Origin: Pseudomonas azerbaijanoccidentalis
Lineage (GTDB): Bacteria; Pseudomonadota; Gammaproteobacteria; Pseudomonadales; Pseudomonadaceae
NCBI RefSeq assembly: GCF_019145495.1
Contig: NZ_JAHSTU010000003.1
Coordinates: forward strand, 698,139 to 762,138
Direction: 5' to 3'
Length of the DNA stretch: 64,000 nucleotides
Each line of letters begins with the position of its first letter. Within the stretch, counting starts at the first letter, position 1. Under the pieces are notes generated by a model that had not been told where the DNA came from, made no database searches, and saw only the letters and a program-made list of their open reading frames with translations. The position numbers were made by a program, and so were the translations under genes. This document shows positions 9,361 through 17,700 of the stretch, in pieces.

Positions 9361-10408
9361 CCCTAATTCCAAGCATGTCCCGGCTGAGCTTTTGCAGGAA
9401 AACAGCCGCGCTCACGAGAGCAAGGCGAACCGGCGTTCATTGCAGCGCTTGTTTCTAGAACACAATGCTTTGGTGATGCTGGTATTGCTGGCTATCGTTG
9501 CTAGCGTCCTTTCCGCTGACTTCTTCACGTACCAGAACATTGGCAATCTGTTGCGCCAGTTAACTCCTTTGCTGCTGGTCAGCATCGGTATGTTGATTGT
9601 GATCCTGACGGCGGGCATCGACTTGTCCGTTGCCTCGGTGGCCGCCGTGGGTGGTATCGTGGTTGCAATGACCCTCAACGTAATGCCGGTCGAAGGTAGT
9701 TTCGGGTTGTTGCTTGCCGTCGCGATTGCGGTGGCGTCTGGGGTGGTGATGGGGTTGGTGACGGGTACCTTTATCGCGTATTTCCGCATGGCGCCTTTTA
9801 TCGCGACGCTGGCCATGATGACGGTTGCGCGTGGGTTGGCGTTTATTTTGTCGAATGGTCAACCTCAAAGGCTGGATGACAAGCTGATCAGCGCTCAACT
9901 GCTGCGTGATTTCGGTCGGCTGGCCGATGGATTACTCGGTATTCCATGGCCGGTGTGGCTGGCAGCGCTGGTGACGTTGGTGTTTGCCTTGATCCTCCGT
10001 TACAACGCCTATGGACGCTTGACGATTGCCAGCGGGAGCAACGAGACGGCCGTACGCCTGGCGGGTATTCCGGTAGAACGCTACAAACTGGCGGCCTATG
10101 GGATCTGCGGTGGGCTCGCTGCATTGGCCGGAGTGGTGCTTGCTTCGCGTTCGGGGGTCGCGACGCCTAGCGCCGGTATGGCACTGGAACTGGACGCGAT
10201 CGCCGCCTGCGTCATCGGCGGTGCATTGCTGACGGGGGGCAAGGGGACGATTTTTTACACCTTGGTGGGCGTGCTGGTGTTGGGGCTGATCGGCAACATC
10301 ATGAACTTGCTGAGCGTGCCGGCCTATCCGCAGCAGATCATCAAAGGTGCGATTATCGTCATCGCCGTGCTGTTGCAGGGTGTCGGTCGTCGTGACGCAC
10401 GTATTTGA
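9353..10408 (+). CDS. Sugar ABC transporter permease (RbsC-like)
   Basis: An inner-membrane permease of the BPD_transp_2 family that forms the channel of the importer as a probable homodimer. It is 351 aa with a polar N-terminal tail of about 35 residues, then 8-10 hydrophobic segments. Family signatures are ILTAGIDLSVASVAAVGG and the C-terminal IAACVIGGALLTGGKGTI...GVLVLGLIGNIMNLL. Its start codon overlaps the end of the ATPase gene by 8 nt. Only one permease is present here, unlike the second importer at 59-64 kb, which has two. Confidence 0.92.
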   Translation: MSNPNSKHVPAELLQENSRAHESKANRRSLQRLFLEHNALVMLVLLAIVASVLSADFFTYQNIGNLLRQLTPLLLVSIGMLIVILTAGIDLSVASVAAVGGIVVAMTLNVMPVEGSFGLLLAVAIAVASGVVMGLVTGTFIAYFRMAPFIATLAMMTVARGLAFILSNGQPQRLDDKLISAQLLRDFGRLADGLLGIPWPVWLAALVTLVFALILRYNAYGRLTIASGSNETAVRLAGIPVERYKLAAYGICGGLAALAGVVLASRSGVATPSAGMALELDAIAACVIGGALLTGGKGTIFYTLVGVLVLGLIGNIMNLLSVPAYPQQIIKGAIIVIAVLLQGVGRRDARI

Positions 10409-10414
10409 GTGACT

Positions 10415-10435
10415 CACCTGCCGGAGTGGCAGGTG
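10415..10435 (+). terminator. Hairpin after the ABC permease gene
   Basis: CACCTGCC and GGCAGGTG form a perfect 8-bp stem with a 5-nt loop, seven bases after the permease stop. Only a short ATTT follows, so it may be a weak terminator or a 3'-end protecting structure before the regulator gene. Confidence 0.6.
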
Positions 10436-10442
10436 CAATTTG

Positions 10443-10454
10443 ATGATGTAGGAT
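10443..10454. promoter_or_regulatory. Degenerate ATGATATATGAT-like site before GntR copy 1
   Basis: ATGATGTAGGAT differs at two positions from ATGATATATGAT. The surrounding sequence, including GATGCGTTATC just downstream, is shared with the region before GntR copy 2 at 30346-30363. Position and conservation suggest autoregulation; binding is inference. Confidence 0.45.
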
Positions 10455-10536
10455 GCGTTATCTGCGCCCCGGGTTGGCAGTCAATCATCTCTGCCGCCGT
10501 CGGCGCACCATCATCGTTCATGGAGATCGAGTAACA

Positions 10537-11217
10537 GTGACCGTGCATAAGCCCATTGATAAAGGCAACTTGAGCGAACGCGTGTATTCCATTATCCGCA
10601 CCGCGTTGATGGACGGACAATACCAACCCGGGGATCGATTGCGCATCAGCGCGTTGGCCGAACAGTTCGGTGTGTCGATCACGCCAGTGCGCGAAGCGAT
10701 ATTCCGCCTGGTCAGCGATCATGCGCTGGACATGAAGGCGGCGACATCGATTTATGTTCCAGAGCTCACTGTCAGTCAACTGCGGGAAATCCAGTTGATC
10801 CGTCATTTGATCGAAGGCGAGGCGGCGGGTATGGCCGCTCAGCGTATTACCAAACTGGAACTGGAACATCTCGAAGCTATTCAAGATGCTTTCCAAAAGG
10901 CGGTTTCAGTCGATCACAAACAAGCGGCTTTGCTCAATCGTGAATTTCACTTCGGATTGATTTCCGCTGCCCGCATGCCAGTGGTGTCCAAGACTCTGGA
11001 AAACATGTGGGTCATCATGGGACCACTACTGAGTAGGTTCCACGCTGAGGTACCCAAACTGGAACTGGCCAGTGCCAGGCACAAACACTTCGAAGTCCTG
11101 GAAGGCTTGCGCACCCGTGACTCGGCCAAAGCCAAAGGCGCGTTGCAGGCCGATATCGCCTGGGGCGAGCTGATGATTGACTGGCTGGAGAAAAAGGAAA
11201 GCCTGGCGGAGGCCTAA
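10537..11217 (+). CDS. GntR-family transcriptional regulator, FCD subfamily (copy 1)
   Basis: A ligand-responsive DNA-binding protein. The N-terminal winged helix (ALAEQFGVSITPVREAIFRL) is followed by an all-helical FCD ligand domain with conserved RHLIEGEAAG and NREFHFGLI motifs. I place the start at the GTG at 10537, giving 226 aa, because the sequence GGAGATCGAGTAAC-GTGACCGTGCATAAG is nearly identical in copy 2 at 30439 while the upstream codons are not. An upstream ATG at 10453 would add 28 unconserved residues. It closes module 1 and probably controls it through the AT-rich palindromes at 2175-2278 and 10443. The effector is likely a pathway intermediate. Confidence 0.9.
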   Translation: MTVHKPIDKGNLSERVYSIIRTALMDGQYQPGDRLRISALAEQFGVSITPVREAIFRLVSDHALDMKAATSIYVPELTVSQLREIQLIRHLIEGEAAGMAAQRITKLELEHLEAIQDAFQKAVSVDHKQAALLNREFHFGLISAARMPVVSKTLENMWVIMGPLLSRFHAEVPKLELASARHKHFEVLEGLRTRDSAKAKGALQADIAWGELMIDWLEKKESLAEA

Positions 11218-11237
11218 ACCCTATTGTGTCAGGCTGT

Positions 11238-11268
11238 CGCCCGAGCGCCGATCAAAGGGGCTCGGGCG
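11238..11268. terminator. Terminator hairpin between convergent GntR and MDR genes
   Basis: CGCCCGAGC and GCTCGGGCG form a perfect 9-bp GC-rich stem with a 13-nt loop, 20 bp after the GntR stop. TTGTCGCTTTT follows on the plus strand. It lies 10 bp beyond the end of the convergent MDR gene and may stop transcription from both sides. Confidence 0.75.
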
Positions 11269-11277
11269 TTGTCGCTT

Positions 11278-12294
11278 TTACTGGAATGCAGAAAGGATGG
11301 GGTCGGAGTCGTTCAATTGGGCAATCCATTTGCCTCCTTCTGCACCTTGTTTGAGTGCACGCAACGCCTCCGGAAGATTTCGGAAGTCGAAGACCTGACG
11401 TTTGGGCGCCAATAGGCTACCGTCCAGCAAGCCCTCTAACAGTCGTTCACCATTTTTCCGCAGCACTTGTCGGTCGTTCAGGCTGGCGTGGGCATGAAAG
11501 CTGTTGAGCGCCACCTCATGCAATGAAATAGCGGTGCTGAAGGCAGGCAATGGCGCCGTTTCCTGACGATCCTGAATGCACACAAGGTGACCGTTGTAGC
11601 CCAGCAATGAGGCAAGGGTGGCGGCATGTTCGCCGCTGACCGTGTCGAATACTGCGTGCAATCGACGTTCACCTAGAGCGGCCTCTTGCGCTTGTTGCCA
11701 ATCCGCTTCGCGGTAGTCGAAAACCCCCACAGCACCCAGCGCTTTCAAGCTCGAATGGTGGGCTGTGGAGGCTGTTGCCCAGACTCGAAATCCGCGCTGT
11801 ACCGCCAATTGAACCAGCAAAAGACCTACTGCCCCGCCTGCGCCAATGACCAGCACATCGCGGGATGCGGCAGTGGGCACTTTTTCGAGGGCCTGCCAGG
11901 CGGTCAAGCCGGGGCAAGGCAAGGACGCGGCGGCGCCGTCATCGAGCGCAGCGGGCACCAACAGCACGGTTGCGGCATCCAGTAAACAAAACTCGGCGAA
12001 ACTGCCATCTCGCTCCAGTGACTGGTGATACGCCACACGGGTTCCCGGCTTGATCTGCACACCGGCGCCTGCTGCGACTACTATCCCCATGCCATCCACA
12101 CCCGGCACGTGGCCGGTTTTCCATGCCGAGTGGCCCCATTCAATGATTTTCCAGTCCACCGGGTTCAACGCCAGCGCGCGGTTGGCAATCAGAACTTCGT
12201 CCGGGCCAGGTTGCACAAGGGGGTTGCGGATCAGTTGTAAACCGTCGATACCTTTACCCGCGGTCCAAGACCAGGCGGCGAAATCAGCGTGCAT
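11278..12294 (-). CDS. Zinc-free medium-chain dehydrogenase / quinone oxidoreductase-like protein
   Basis: An NADPH-dependent reductase of the medium-chain (MDR) superfamily, 338 aa. The GroES-like N-terminal domain carries NRALALNPVDWKIIEWG and PGVDGMGIVVAAG; the Rossmann domain has VLVIGAGGAVGLLLVQLAVQRG. The zinc-ligand cysteines of classical ADHs are absent, which places it with quinone oxidoreductases / enoyl reductases. It converges on GntR copy 1. A frameshifted tail of a close relative lies in the same relative place after GntR copy 2 (31228-31405), so this gene belonged to the duplicated unit. Its part in the pathway is not clear; it may detoxify a reactive carbonyl. Confidence 0.85.
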   Translation of the reverse strand: MHADFAAWSWTAGKGIDGLQLIRNPLVQPGPDEVLIANRALALNPVDWKIIEWGHSAWKTGHVPGVDGMGIVVAAGAGVQIKPGTRVAYHQSLERDGSFAEFCLLDAATVLLVPAALDDGAAASLPCPGLTAWQALEKVPTAASRDVLVIGAGGAVGLLLVQLAVQRGFRVWATASTAHHSSLKALGAVGVFDYREADWQQAQEAALGERRLHAVFDTVSGEHAATLASLLGYNGHLVCIQDRQETAPLPAFSTAISLHEVALNSFHAHASLNDRQVLRKNGERLLEGLLDGSLLAPKRQVFDFRNLPEALRALKQGAEGGKWIAQLNDSDPILSAFQ

Positions 12295-12313
12295 TGTGAG
12301 TCCTCATGAAAGA

Positions 12314-12338
12314 CCGGATTGAAGCCATTTCAATCCGG
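12314..12338. promoter_or_regulatory. Perfect 10-bp inverted repeat upstream of the MDR gene
   Basis: CCGGATTGAA and TTCAATCCGG are separated by GCCAT, 20 bp upstream of the MDR start. The symmetry and position suit an operator or a 5'-leader hairpin. No regulator can be assigned. Confidence 0.5.
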
Positions 12339-12801
12339 TTACAGGCCTTGAGTGGTCATGGGTGCGCCACACTTAAGGCCGGTAGTATCCCTTCAGGTAT
12401 CCATGAGGAGAACGTTGATTTACGCAAAGGTGTTGTGATCAGAAATCATCAATGGGCTCGACGTTGTTCTAGTTACTCAGGCTTGCTGTCGATCAACACC
12501 GAGTCGGTGCTTTTCAGTAGTTCGTCACTGTGCACCTTGTTTTTTACCGGGACGGTTTCTTTGAACCGGCACCCAGCATACTGCTGGAGTTACTCATCAG
12601 GCGCGGGCATCCATCGAGTGATTTCCCGCTCCGTAAGGTGAACAGTTCCTCGTCGAAAGTAGGGTAAATGCCAGTCACCAGGCAGCGATTTTTAGATCTT
12701 TGTTTTTCGGTCAAATATCAATTGCCTGCCTTGCTATTTTTCCGAAAGCCCCCAGCCCTGACACTGCGCCCCATCACTCAAACTCTTCCGGAGTTGCAGC
12801 C
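12339..12801. other. Intergenic region without a recognisable gene
   Basis: About 460 bp between the MDR gene and the MFS gene. The only open frames are short, start without ribosome sites and resemble no family. The last 20 bp hold the GGAG site of the MFS gene. Confidence 0.6.
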
Positions 12802-14013
12802 ATGCCCATTGCCCTGCTCGCGCTGACCCTTAGCGCCTTCGCCATCGGGACGACCGAGTTCGTCATCGTTGGCCTGTTACCCACTATCGGTGCCGACCTT
12901 GGGGTCAGCCTGCCGACGGCCGGGCTTCTGGTCAGCCTTTACGCCCTGGGTGTCGCCATTGGCGCGCCGGTACTCACCGCCCTGACCGGCAAGGTCCCAC
13001 GCAAATTGCTGCTGTTGTCGCTGATGGTGTTGTTTACCCTTGGTAACTTGCTGGCCTGGAAGGCTCCAGGTTACGAATCGCTGATAATCGCGCGGATCGT
13101 CACCGGCTTGGCTCACGGCGTGTTTTTTTCGATTGGCTCAACCATCGCCACCAGCTTGGTGCCGAAAGAGAAAGCTGCCAGTGCAATTGCCATCATGTTC
13201 ACCGGCCTGACCGTGGCCTTGGTGACAGGTGTACCGCTGGGGACGTTCATCGGGCAAAACTTCGGCTGGCGTGAAACCTTCCTCGCCGTGTCGGTGCTGG
13301 GTTTGATAGCCTTCATTGGTAGCCTGATTTATGTACCGAAAAACATCGCCCACAGCAAACCGGCTTCGCTGTTGCAGCAATTGCAAGTACTGAAACAACC
13401 ACGCCTGCTGCTGGTGTATGCCATGACGGCGGTCGGTTACGGCGGCTCGTTCATCGCTTTCACCTTCCTGGCACCGATTCTTCAGGACATCTCCGGTTTC
13501 AGCGCCAGCACCGTCAGCCTGGTGTTGTTGGTGTACGGGATCTCCGTGGCCATCGGTAATATCTGTGGTGGCAAACTGGCCGACGAACGCGGCCCGATCA
13601 GCGCCCTGAAAATCATCTTCGCATTGCTCGCCGCTGTGCTGTTCGTGCTGACCTTCACCGCCGGCAATTCATGGCTGGCCCTAGCCACCGTGCTGGTTTG
13701 GGGTGGGGTGGCGTTTGGTAATGTGCCGGGCTTGCAGGTGTATGTGGTGCGTCAGGCTGAGCATCACACCCCACATGCGGTGGACGTGGCGTCGGGGCTA
13801 AACATTGCGGCGTTTAACCTCGGCATTGCCGGTGGTGCGTGGGGCGGTGGATTGATCGTTGCTGACATGGGATTGATCCACACCGCGTGGATTGGTGGCC
13901 TGGTGGTGTTGGTCGCGTGGGCGCTGACCGCCTGGAGCGGTCGTCTTGATCGCCTCGGCCCTGTGTATACAGAGCCGACAGCGGGCTCGGCGCGCAATGT
14001 GGCAGGGTATTAA
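12802..14013 (+). CDS. MFS transporter of the DHA1 type (AraJ/YdhP/PbuE-like efflux)
   Basis: A 12-helix major facilitator exporter, 403 aa. The N-terminal sequence LSAFAIGTTEFVIVGLLP is typical of the AraJ/YdhP/purine-efflux branch, and helix 5 carries the antiporter-like GVPLGTFIGQNFGWRETF motif. I start it at 12802 (MPIALLALTLS) with CCGGAG 10 nt upstream; the frame stays open to 12700 but that part is not membrane-like. It stands alone between two intergenic gaps, so it is probably monocistronic. The exported compound, possibly a sugar or nucleoside, is unknown. Confidence 0.88.
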   Translation: MPIALLALTLSAFAIGTTEFVIVGLLPTIGADLGVSLPTAGLLVSLYALGVAIGAPVLTALTGKVPRKLLLLSLMVLFTLGNLLAWKAPGYESLIIARIVTGLAHGVFFSIGSTIATSLVPKEKAASAIAIMFTGLTVALVTGVPLGTFIGQNFGWRETFLAVSVLGLIAFIGSLIYVPKNIAHSKPASLLQQLQVLKQPRLLLVYAMTAVGYGGSFIAFTFLAPILQDISGFSASTVSLVLLVYGISVAIGNICGGKLADERGPISALKIIFALLAAVLFVLTFTAGNSWLALATVLVWGGVAFGNVPGLQVYVVRQAEHHTPHAVDVASGLNIAAFNLGIAGGAWGGGLIVADMGLIHTAWIGGLVVLVAWALTAWSGRLDRLGPVYTEPTAGSARNVAGY

Positions 14014-14238
14014 CAACTAGGTTGCGTGGACATTGTTCGAGCGCCAAGCGTCGATCAATAAAGGATCAAACTTGGTGCGCGCTGGTTCTTTTTGAGTGAC
14101 CACGGTTCATGAAAGAGCTAAGGGTTTCGCGTAGTAACGCGAGCCTTGGATCGTAGATGGAGTATTCACATAGATATGGCCCAAAGCGTGTAAAAACGCG
14201 AAGTCTTGTCTAGATGTGTAAGTACAGGAGTTACTTAG

Positions 14239-15630
14239 ATGTCCCAACGCCGCTCAACATTAATTGCTTTGTTGGTAGCCGTAACATTCTTCATGGAGAA
14301 CCTGGATGCCACAGTGATCGCTACTGCATTGCCGGACATGGCCCGCACGTTCGGTGTCGCAGCAGTAGACTTGAACGTGGGCATGAGCGCCTACATGCTT
14401 TCCGTTGCGGTGTTCATTCCTATCAGCGGCTGGTTGGCTGATCGATTCGGCTCGCGACTTGTATTCAGTTCGGCGATCGTACTATTTAGCGTGTCGTCGT
14501 TGATGTGCGGGTTGAGTGACAGCCTGGAAACCTTTGTCGCCGCGCGCGTGTTGCAAGGTATCAGCGGAGCGATGATGGTACCGGTGGGGCGTTTGGCGGT
14601 GCTTCGCGCTACCGAGAAGAAAGACCTAGTGCGGGCGATAGCATTCATCACCTGGCCCGGTCTGGTCGCTCCGGTACTCGGACCTCCCGTGGGTGGTTTT
14701 ATCGTCACCCACGCTTCTTGGCCGTGGATTTTCTACCTTAATTTACCGTTGGGTTTGCTTGCCTTGATTGCGACTCTGGTGTTGATTCCCAAGCGAGACG
14801 ACGTAGGTTCGCGGACATTCGACTTCAGTGGTTTTCTACTGGTTGGCGTCGCCAGCGCTGCGCTGCTGTACGGTGTAGAAATGCTGGGGCAAAGTAGTGC
14901 CAATTTATTGCAGGGCCTGTCACTAAGCGGTGCAGGTTTTATTCTTGGTGTTTTTGCCTGGCGACATATGCGTAGGCATACGCAACCGTTACTAGCGCTG
15001 GATGTGATGGGCGTTCGTACCTTCAGTGTCTGCCTGTGGGGTGGGTCGATTTTTCGAATTTCCATCAGCACCTTGCCGTTCCTTCTACCGTTGATGTTTC
15101 AACTGGCCTTCGGTCTTTCTGCATTCGATGCGGGGTTACTGGTGCTCGCCGTATTTGCCGGCAATTTGGCAATGAAACCGTTCACCACTATGGTGATGCG
15201 ACGTTGGGGATTGCGCCCTGTGTTGATGATCAACGGCATCCTCGGCGTCCTGGCGATTGCGGCGTGTGCATTGCTGGATGAGCGCATGAGTTGGGCGCTG
15301 ATTCTGTTCATCCTGTTCGTTGGCGGTCTGTCACGCTCCATGCAGTTCACCTTGTTCAACACACTGGCCTTTGCCGAAATCCCCAAGGAGCAGATGAGTG
15401 GTGCTTCAACCCTGTTCAGTATGTTCTTCCAACTGAGTATGGCGGTGGGGGTGGCCACCGGCGCATTGCTGCTACGTCTCGCTATGAATATCCACGGCAC
15501 CACAGGGCAGGCAGAAACCGCCGATTTCCAGCTAACGTTTCTGTTGGTCGCAGTGATTGCAGGCGTTGCATTATTGGATAACCTGAGACTTCCGCCGCAG
15601 GCGGGCGAGTCGGTTTTGCAGCAAAAGTGA
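14239..15630 (+). CDS. MFS transporter of the DHA2 type (EmrB/QacA-like drug efflux)
   Basis: A proton-driven multidrug-type exporter in the inner membrane, 463 aa with about 14 hydrophobic segments. It opens with MENLDATVIATALPDMA, the family signature of helix 1 with its acidic residue, and carries the antiporter motif APVLGPPVGGFIV and WIFYLNLPLGLLAL. The start ATG at 14239 has CAGGAGT upstream. No membrane-fusion or outer-membrane partner is next to it, so it either works alone or pairs with one elsewhere. Its 3' side borders the broken-gene scar at 15.9-17.5 kb. Confidence 0.9.
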   Translation: MSQRRSTLIALLVAVTFFMENLDATVIATALPDMARTFGVAAVDLNVGMSAYMLSVAVFIPISGWLADRFGSRLVFSSAIVLFSVSSLMCGLSDSLETFVAARVLQGISGAMMVPVGRLAVLRATEKKDLVRAIAFITWPGLVAPVLGPPVGGFIVTHASWPWIFYLNLPLGLLALIATLVLIPKRDDVGSRTFDFSGFLLVGVASAALLYGVEMLGQSSANLLQGLSLSGAGFILGVFAWRHMRRHTQPLLALDVMGVRTFSVCLWGGSIFRISISTLPFLLPLMFQLAFGLSAFDAGLLVLAVFAGNLAMKPFTTMVMRRWGLRPVLMINGILGVLAIAACALLDERMSWALILFILFVGGLSRSMQFTLFNTLAFAEIPKEQMSGASTLFSMFFQLSMAVGVATGALLLRLAMNIHGTTGQAETADFQLTFLLVAVIAGVALLDNLRLPPQAGESVLQQK

Positions 15631-15874
15631 GTGCAGGGGCGCAAAAAATGGTCATTGGGCAGCATGGTGCTGAGCCTGCTAATCAATTAGGACGGAGGAA
15701 CGAAGGGCCAGATCATTTATGGGCTAATTACCAATTTCGTTACGCAAGTTAAATCAGAAAACTTGAAAGCCATCTGCGGCATGCATCCAAGTGATTGAGT
15801 GCTTGTCAGATATTGGCATGAAATTGGTCTGGCGCATGAGCGTGCTCCTCTCAATCATCAATTTTTCGGGAGCG

Positions 15875-15906
15875 ATGACGGCCCAAGGAATTCCTTGGGC
15901 CGTCAT
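15875..15906. promoter_or_regulatory. Perfect 32-bp palindrome
   Basis: ATGACGGCCCAAGGAA is followed directly by its reverse complement TTCCTTGGGCCGTCAT. There is no loop and no T-run on either side. It lies 16 bp beyond the stop of the broken SDR gene. It may be a transcription-ending cruciform/hairpin for that gene or a protein-binding site. Confidence 0.7.
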
Positions 15907-15921
15907 ATTGGACGGATTGCC

Positions 15922-16456
15922 TCAGCGAGAAGCGGCCTTGAGTAGGTCTTCCAAGCCGATGCGGCGGAACATCTCGGCCCTGCAAAGTAGGGTGCTAGGT
16001 ACGGCGGAGTGCCGCCGCGCGCTGCTGGACGACACCCACAGCACTAACCCTTGGCCCTGCTTGCGCAACTGCGGCAGCGCGGCGCGGTTGACCCGCTGAG
16101 TGCTCAGGACGTTGATGTCATAGAGCTGGGCGAGCTGCTCGGGCGTAAAGGCTTCGGCGGGACCGAAGGACATGGTGCCCGGCATTGTGGATGATCACAT
16201 CCAGCAGACCGCAATTTTCGATGGTTTTCGCGACGCCACATTCGACCGATTCGCTTGACGCGACGTCGAGCTCAACGTAACGCAGGTCTACCTGATGCTG
16301 CTCGGCGTAGCGCTGCACCTCATCCTCCTGTGGCGAGTTGCGGCCTAGGGTTTCCCGCATGCTGGCGTAGACGCTGTGGCCGGCATCGGCCAGTGCGCGG
16401 GCGGCAAGGGCGCAAAAATCGCTGGATGCACCGGTAATCAGGGTGATCGATTTCAT
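15922..16456 (-). pseudogene. Broken short-chain dehydrogenase/reductase
   Basis: The start at 16456 encodes a Rossmann N terminus (SITLITGASSDFCALAARALADAGHSVY) and the SDR motif DVIIHNAGH. The frame then shifts, and the protein continues in another frame as MSFGPAEAFTPEQLAQLYDINVLSTQRVNRAALPQL and VLWVSSSSAR. After that the catalytic YxxxK region is missing and only a tail RIGLEDLLKAASR remains before the stop. So there is at least one frameshift near 16170 and an internal deletion. The first part, with an Asp-Phe-Cys inside the glycine motif, may also be altered. It is most likely non-functional. Confidence 0.8.
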
Positions 16457-16576
16457 GTGGATGACCTCTGCAAAAGGATGGTTACAGGCGCGGTGGGGAG
16501 ACGTTTTTCCACAGCATGAGAGAACCAGCCGGAGAAGGAGCCGAAGCGACTATGCTCAGTCGATGCCTACCAGCAC

Positions 16577-16879
16577 TAGCTGTTGGTCAGTGGCATCATC
16601 AAAGGGCCGGTGTTTCGCGCCATTGATCGCTGGGGTCACTTAGTGGAAGAGCGAGGCAAACCTAATAATGAATCGCGTATTTTGCGTCTGGCGTTTCTGC
16701 GCAGCGGTGTTGCTGGTGGGGGTTACACCGCGCATTCACTGCGCCGTGGCTTTGCCACCTGGGCCAGTCGCAATCAATGGAGCAGTAAGGCGTTGATGGA
16801 GTATGTAGGTTGGCGGGATGTGCACTGGGCAGCGCGCTACATTGAAGTGGATGTGACCCTTGGTGACTGGACACGTTGA
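16577..16879 (+). pseudogene. Tyrosine recombinase (phage-type integrase) C-terminal remnant
   Basis: The frame encodes GPVFRAIDRWGHL followed by the catalytic box HSLRRGFATWAS and the end RYIEVDV with the nucleophilic Tyr. The N-terminal arm-binding and core-binding domains and the first catalytic Arg are gone; a stop lies in frame just upstream. This is the tail of an integrase of the kind found in integrons-like or ICE-associated site-specific recombinases. It marks an old insertion together with the broken genes beside it. Confidence 0.8.
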
Positions 16880-17313
16880 GCGCTCAGACGACCACACCGA
16901 ATGACCTGTCGGGAAGGTCGGAGATGCGTTGCCGCCAATAGCTTCGGTTGGCCAACAGTTGCCTGTCGCGAAGGAACGTGAACCGAGTCAGAGCGGCCCG
17001 TGCAGCTGATCGATAGTTGCGGTGCAAACTTCTTCCTGACGAGTAGGCATTCGGAGGTCCTTGAGAAATATCAAGTTCGTGCATACGACGAAAGGAGTTT
17101 ATGTGGTCAACTGTTCTGCTTTAAAAGATAAACTTTGCAAATTCGAGATTGAGCATAATGATAGGGGGATCTGACACACAGGTCGAAGAAGCTGGTCCTA
17201 ACATCTAGGAGACAACAAAGATGCTTTGCTGGAAATACCGTCTGCATGGTTGCAGCTTTACCCCTAAATTGCAGTTCAGTCTGCGGTCTGCCTCCATCCG
17301 TGCTGGCGGGGCG
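16880..17313. other. Intergenic region without a recognisable gene
   Basis: About 430 bp between the integrase tail and the unknown fragment. Short frames on both strands have no family features or ribosome sites. I see no inverted repeat that would mark an element end. Confidence 0.5.
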
Positions 17314-17511
17314 TCAGGCCTTGCGTGAGCGTTGTGGAGCTCGGCCAAGAGCGTGCAATTGGTTGGCCAGCGCGGCGTCGGTATAGTCGTACTGCTCTTG
17401 AAAATGCGCCTCGGTGCGGAAACATACGGATTGTACACACTCTGCATTGAAGACCCTGACAGCGATTACCGCCCGCCTTGCTGGCGCTTCAGTTTCGACT
17501 GCTGCGGCGAG
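17314..17511 (-). pseudogene. Fragment of an unidentified coding sequence
   Basis: A minus-strand frame reads ...AVIAVRVFNAECVQSV CFRTEAHFQEQYDYTDAALANQLHALGRAPQRSRKA and stops at 17314. The frame is stopped upstream at 17512 and has no ribosome site or convincing start. The amino acid composition looks like true protein, unlike the neighbouring frames, and the lysine/arginine-rich end looks like a natural C terminus. I do not recognise the family with certainty; small accessory proteins of integrative elements are one option, suggested only by the integrase tail nearby. Confidence 0.4.
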
Positions 17512-17700
17512 TCACCATTTGCAAAGGCGCCGATGCTCACAAAGGAGTACAAGCGCTCGCGTGACCTTTGAATCTAGCGTGTGGTAGGGCCTCGTTCCGC
17601 CAAACGCAAGCAAGACAGATAGGGGACGCTATTTATTTCCGCAGCATCAGCCGTTTAGGCTCGCATAAAAAATGCAGTTTATCGCGAAGCGGCGGTTAAC

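Noticed and set aside
12306..12641. A 111-residue plus-strand frame in an intergenic gap
   Set aside because: Starts within the inverted repeat before the MDR gene, has no ribosome site and no family pattern.
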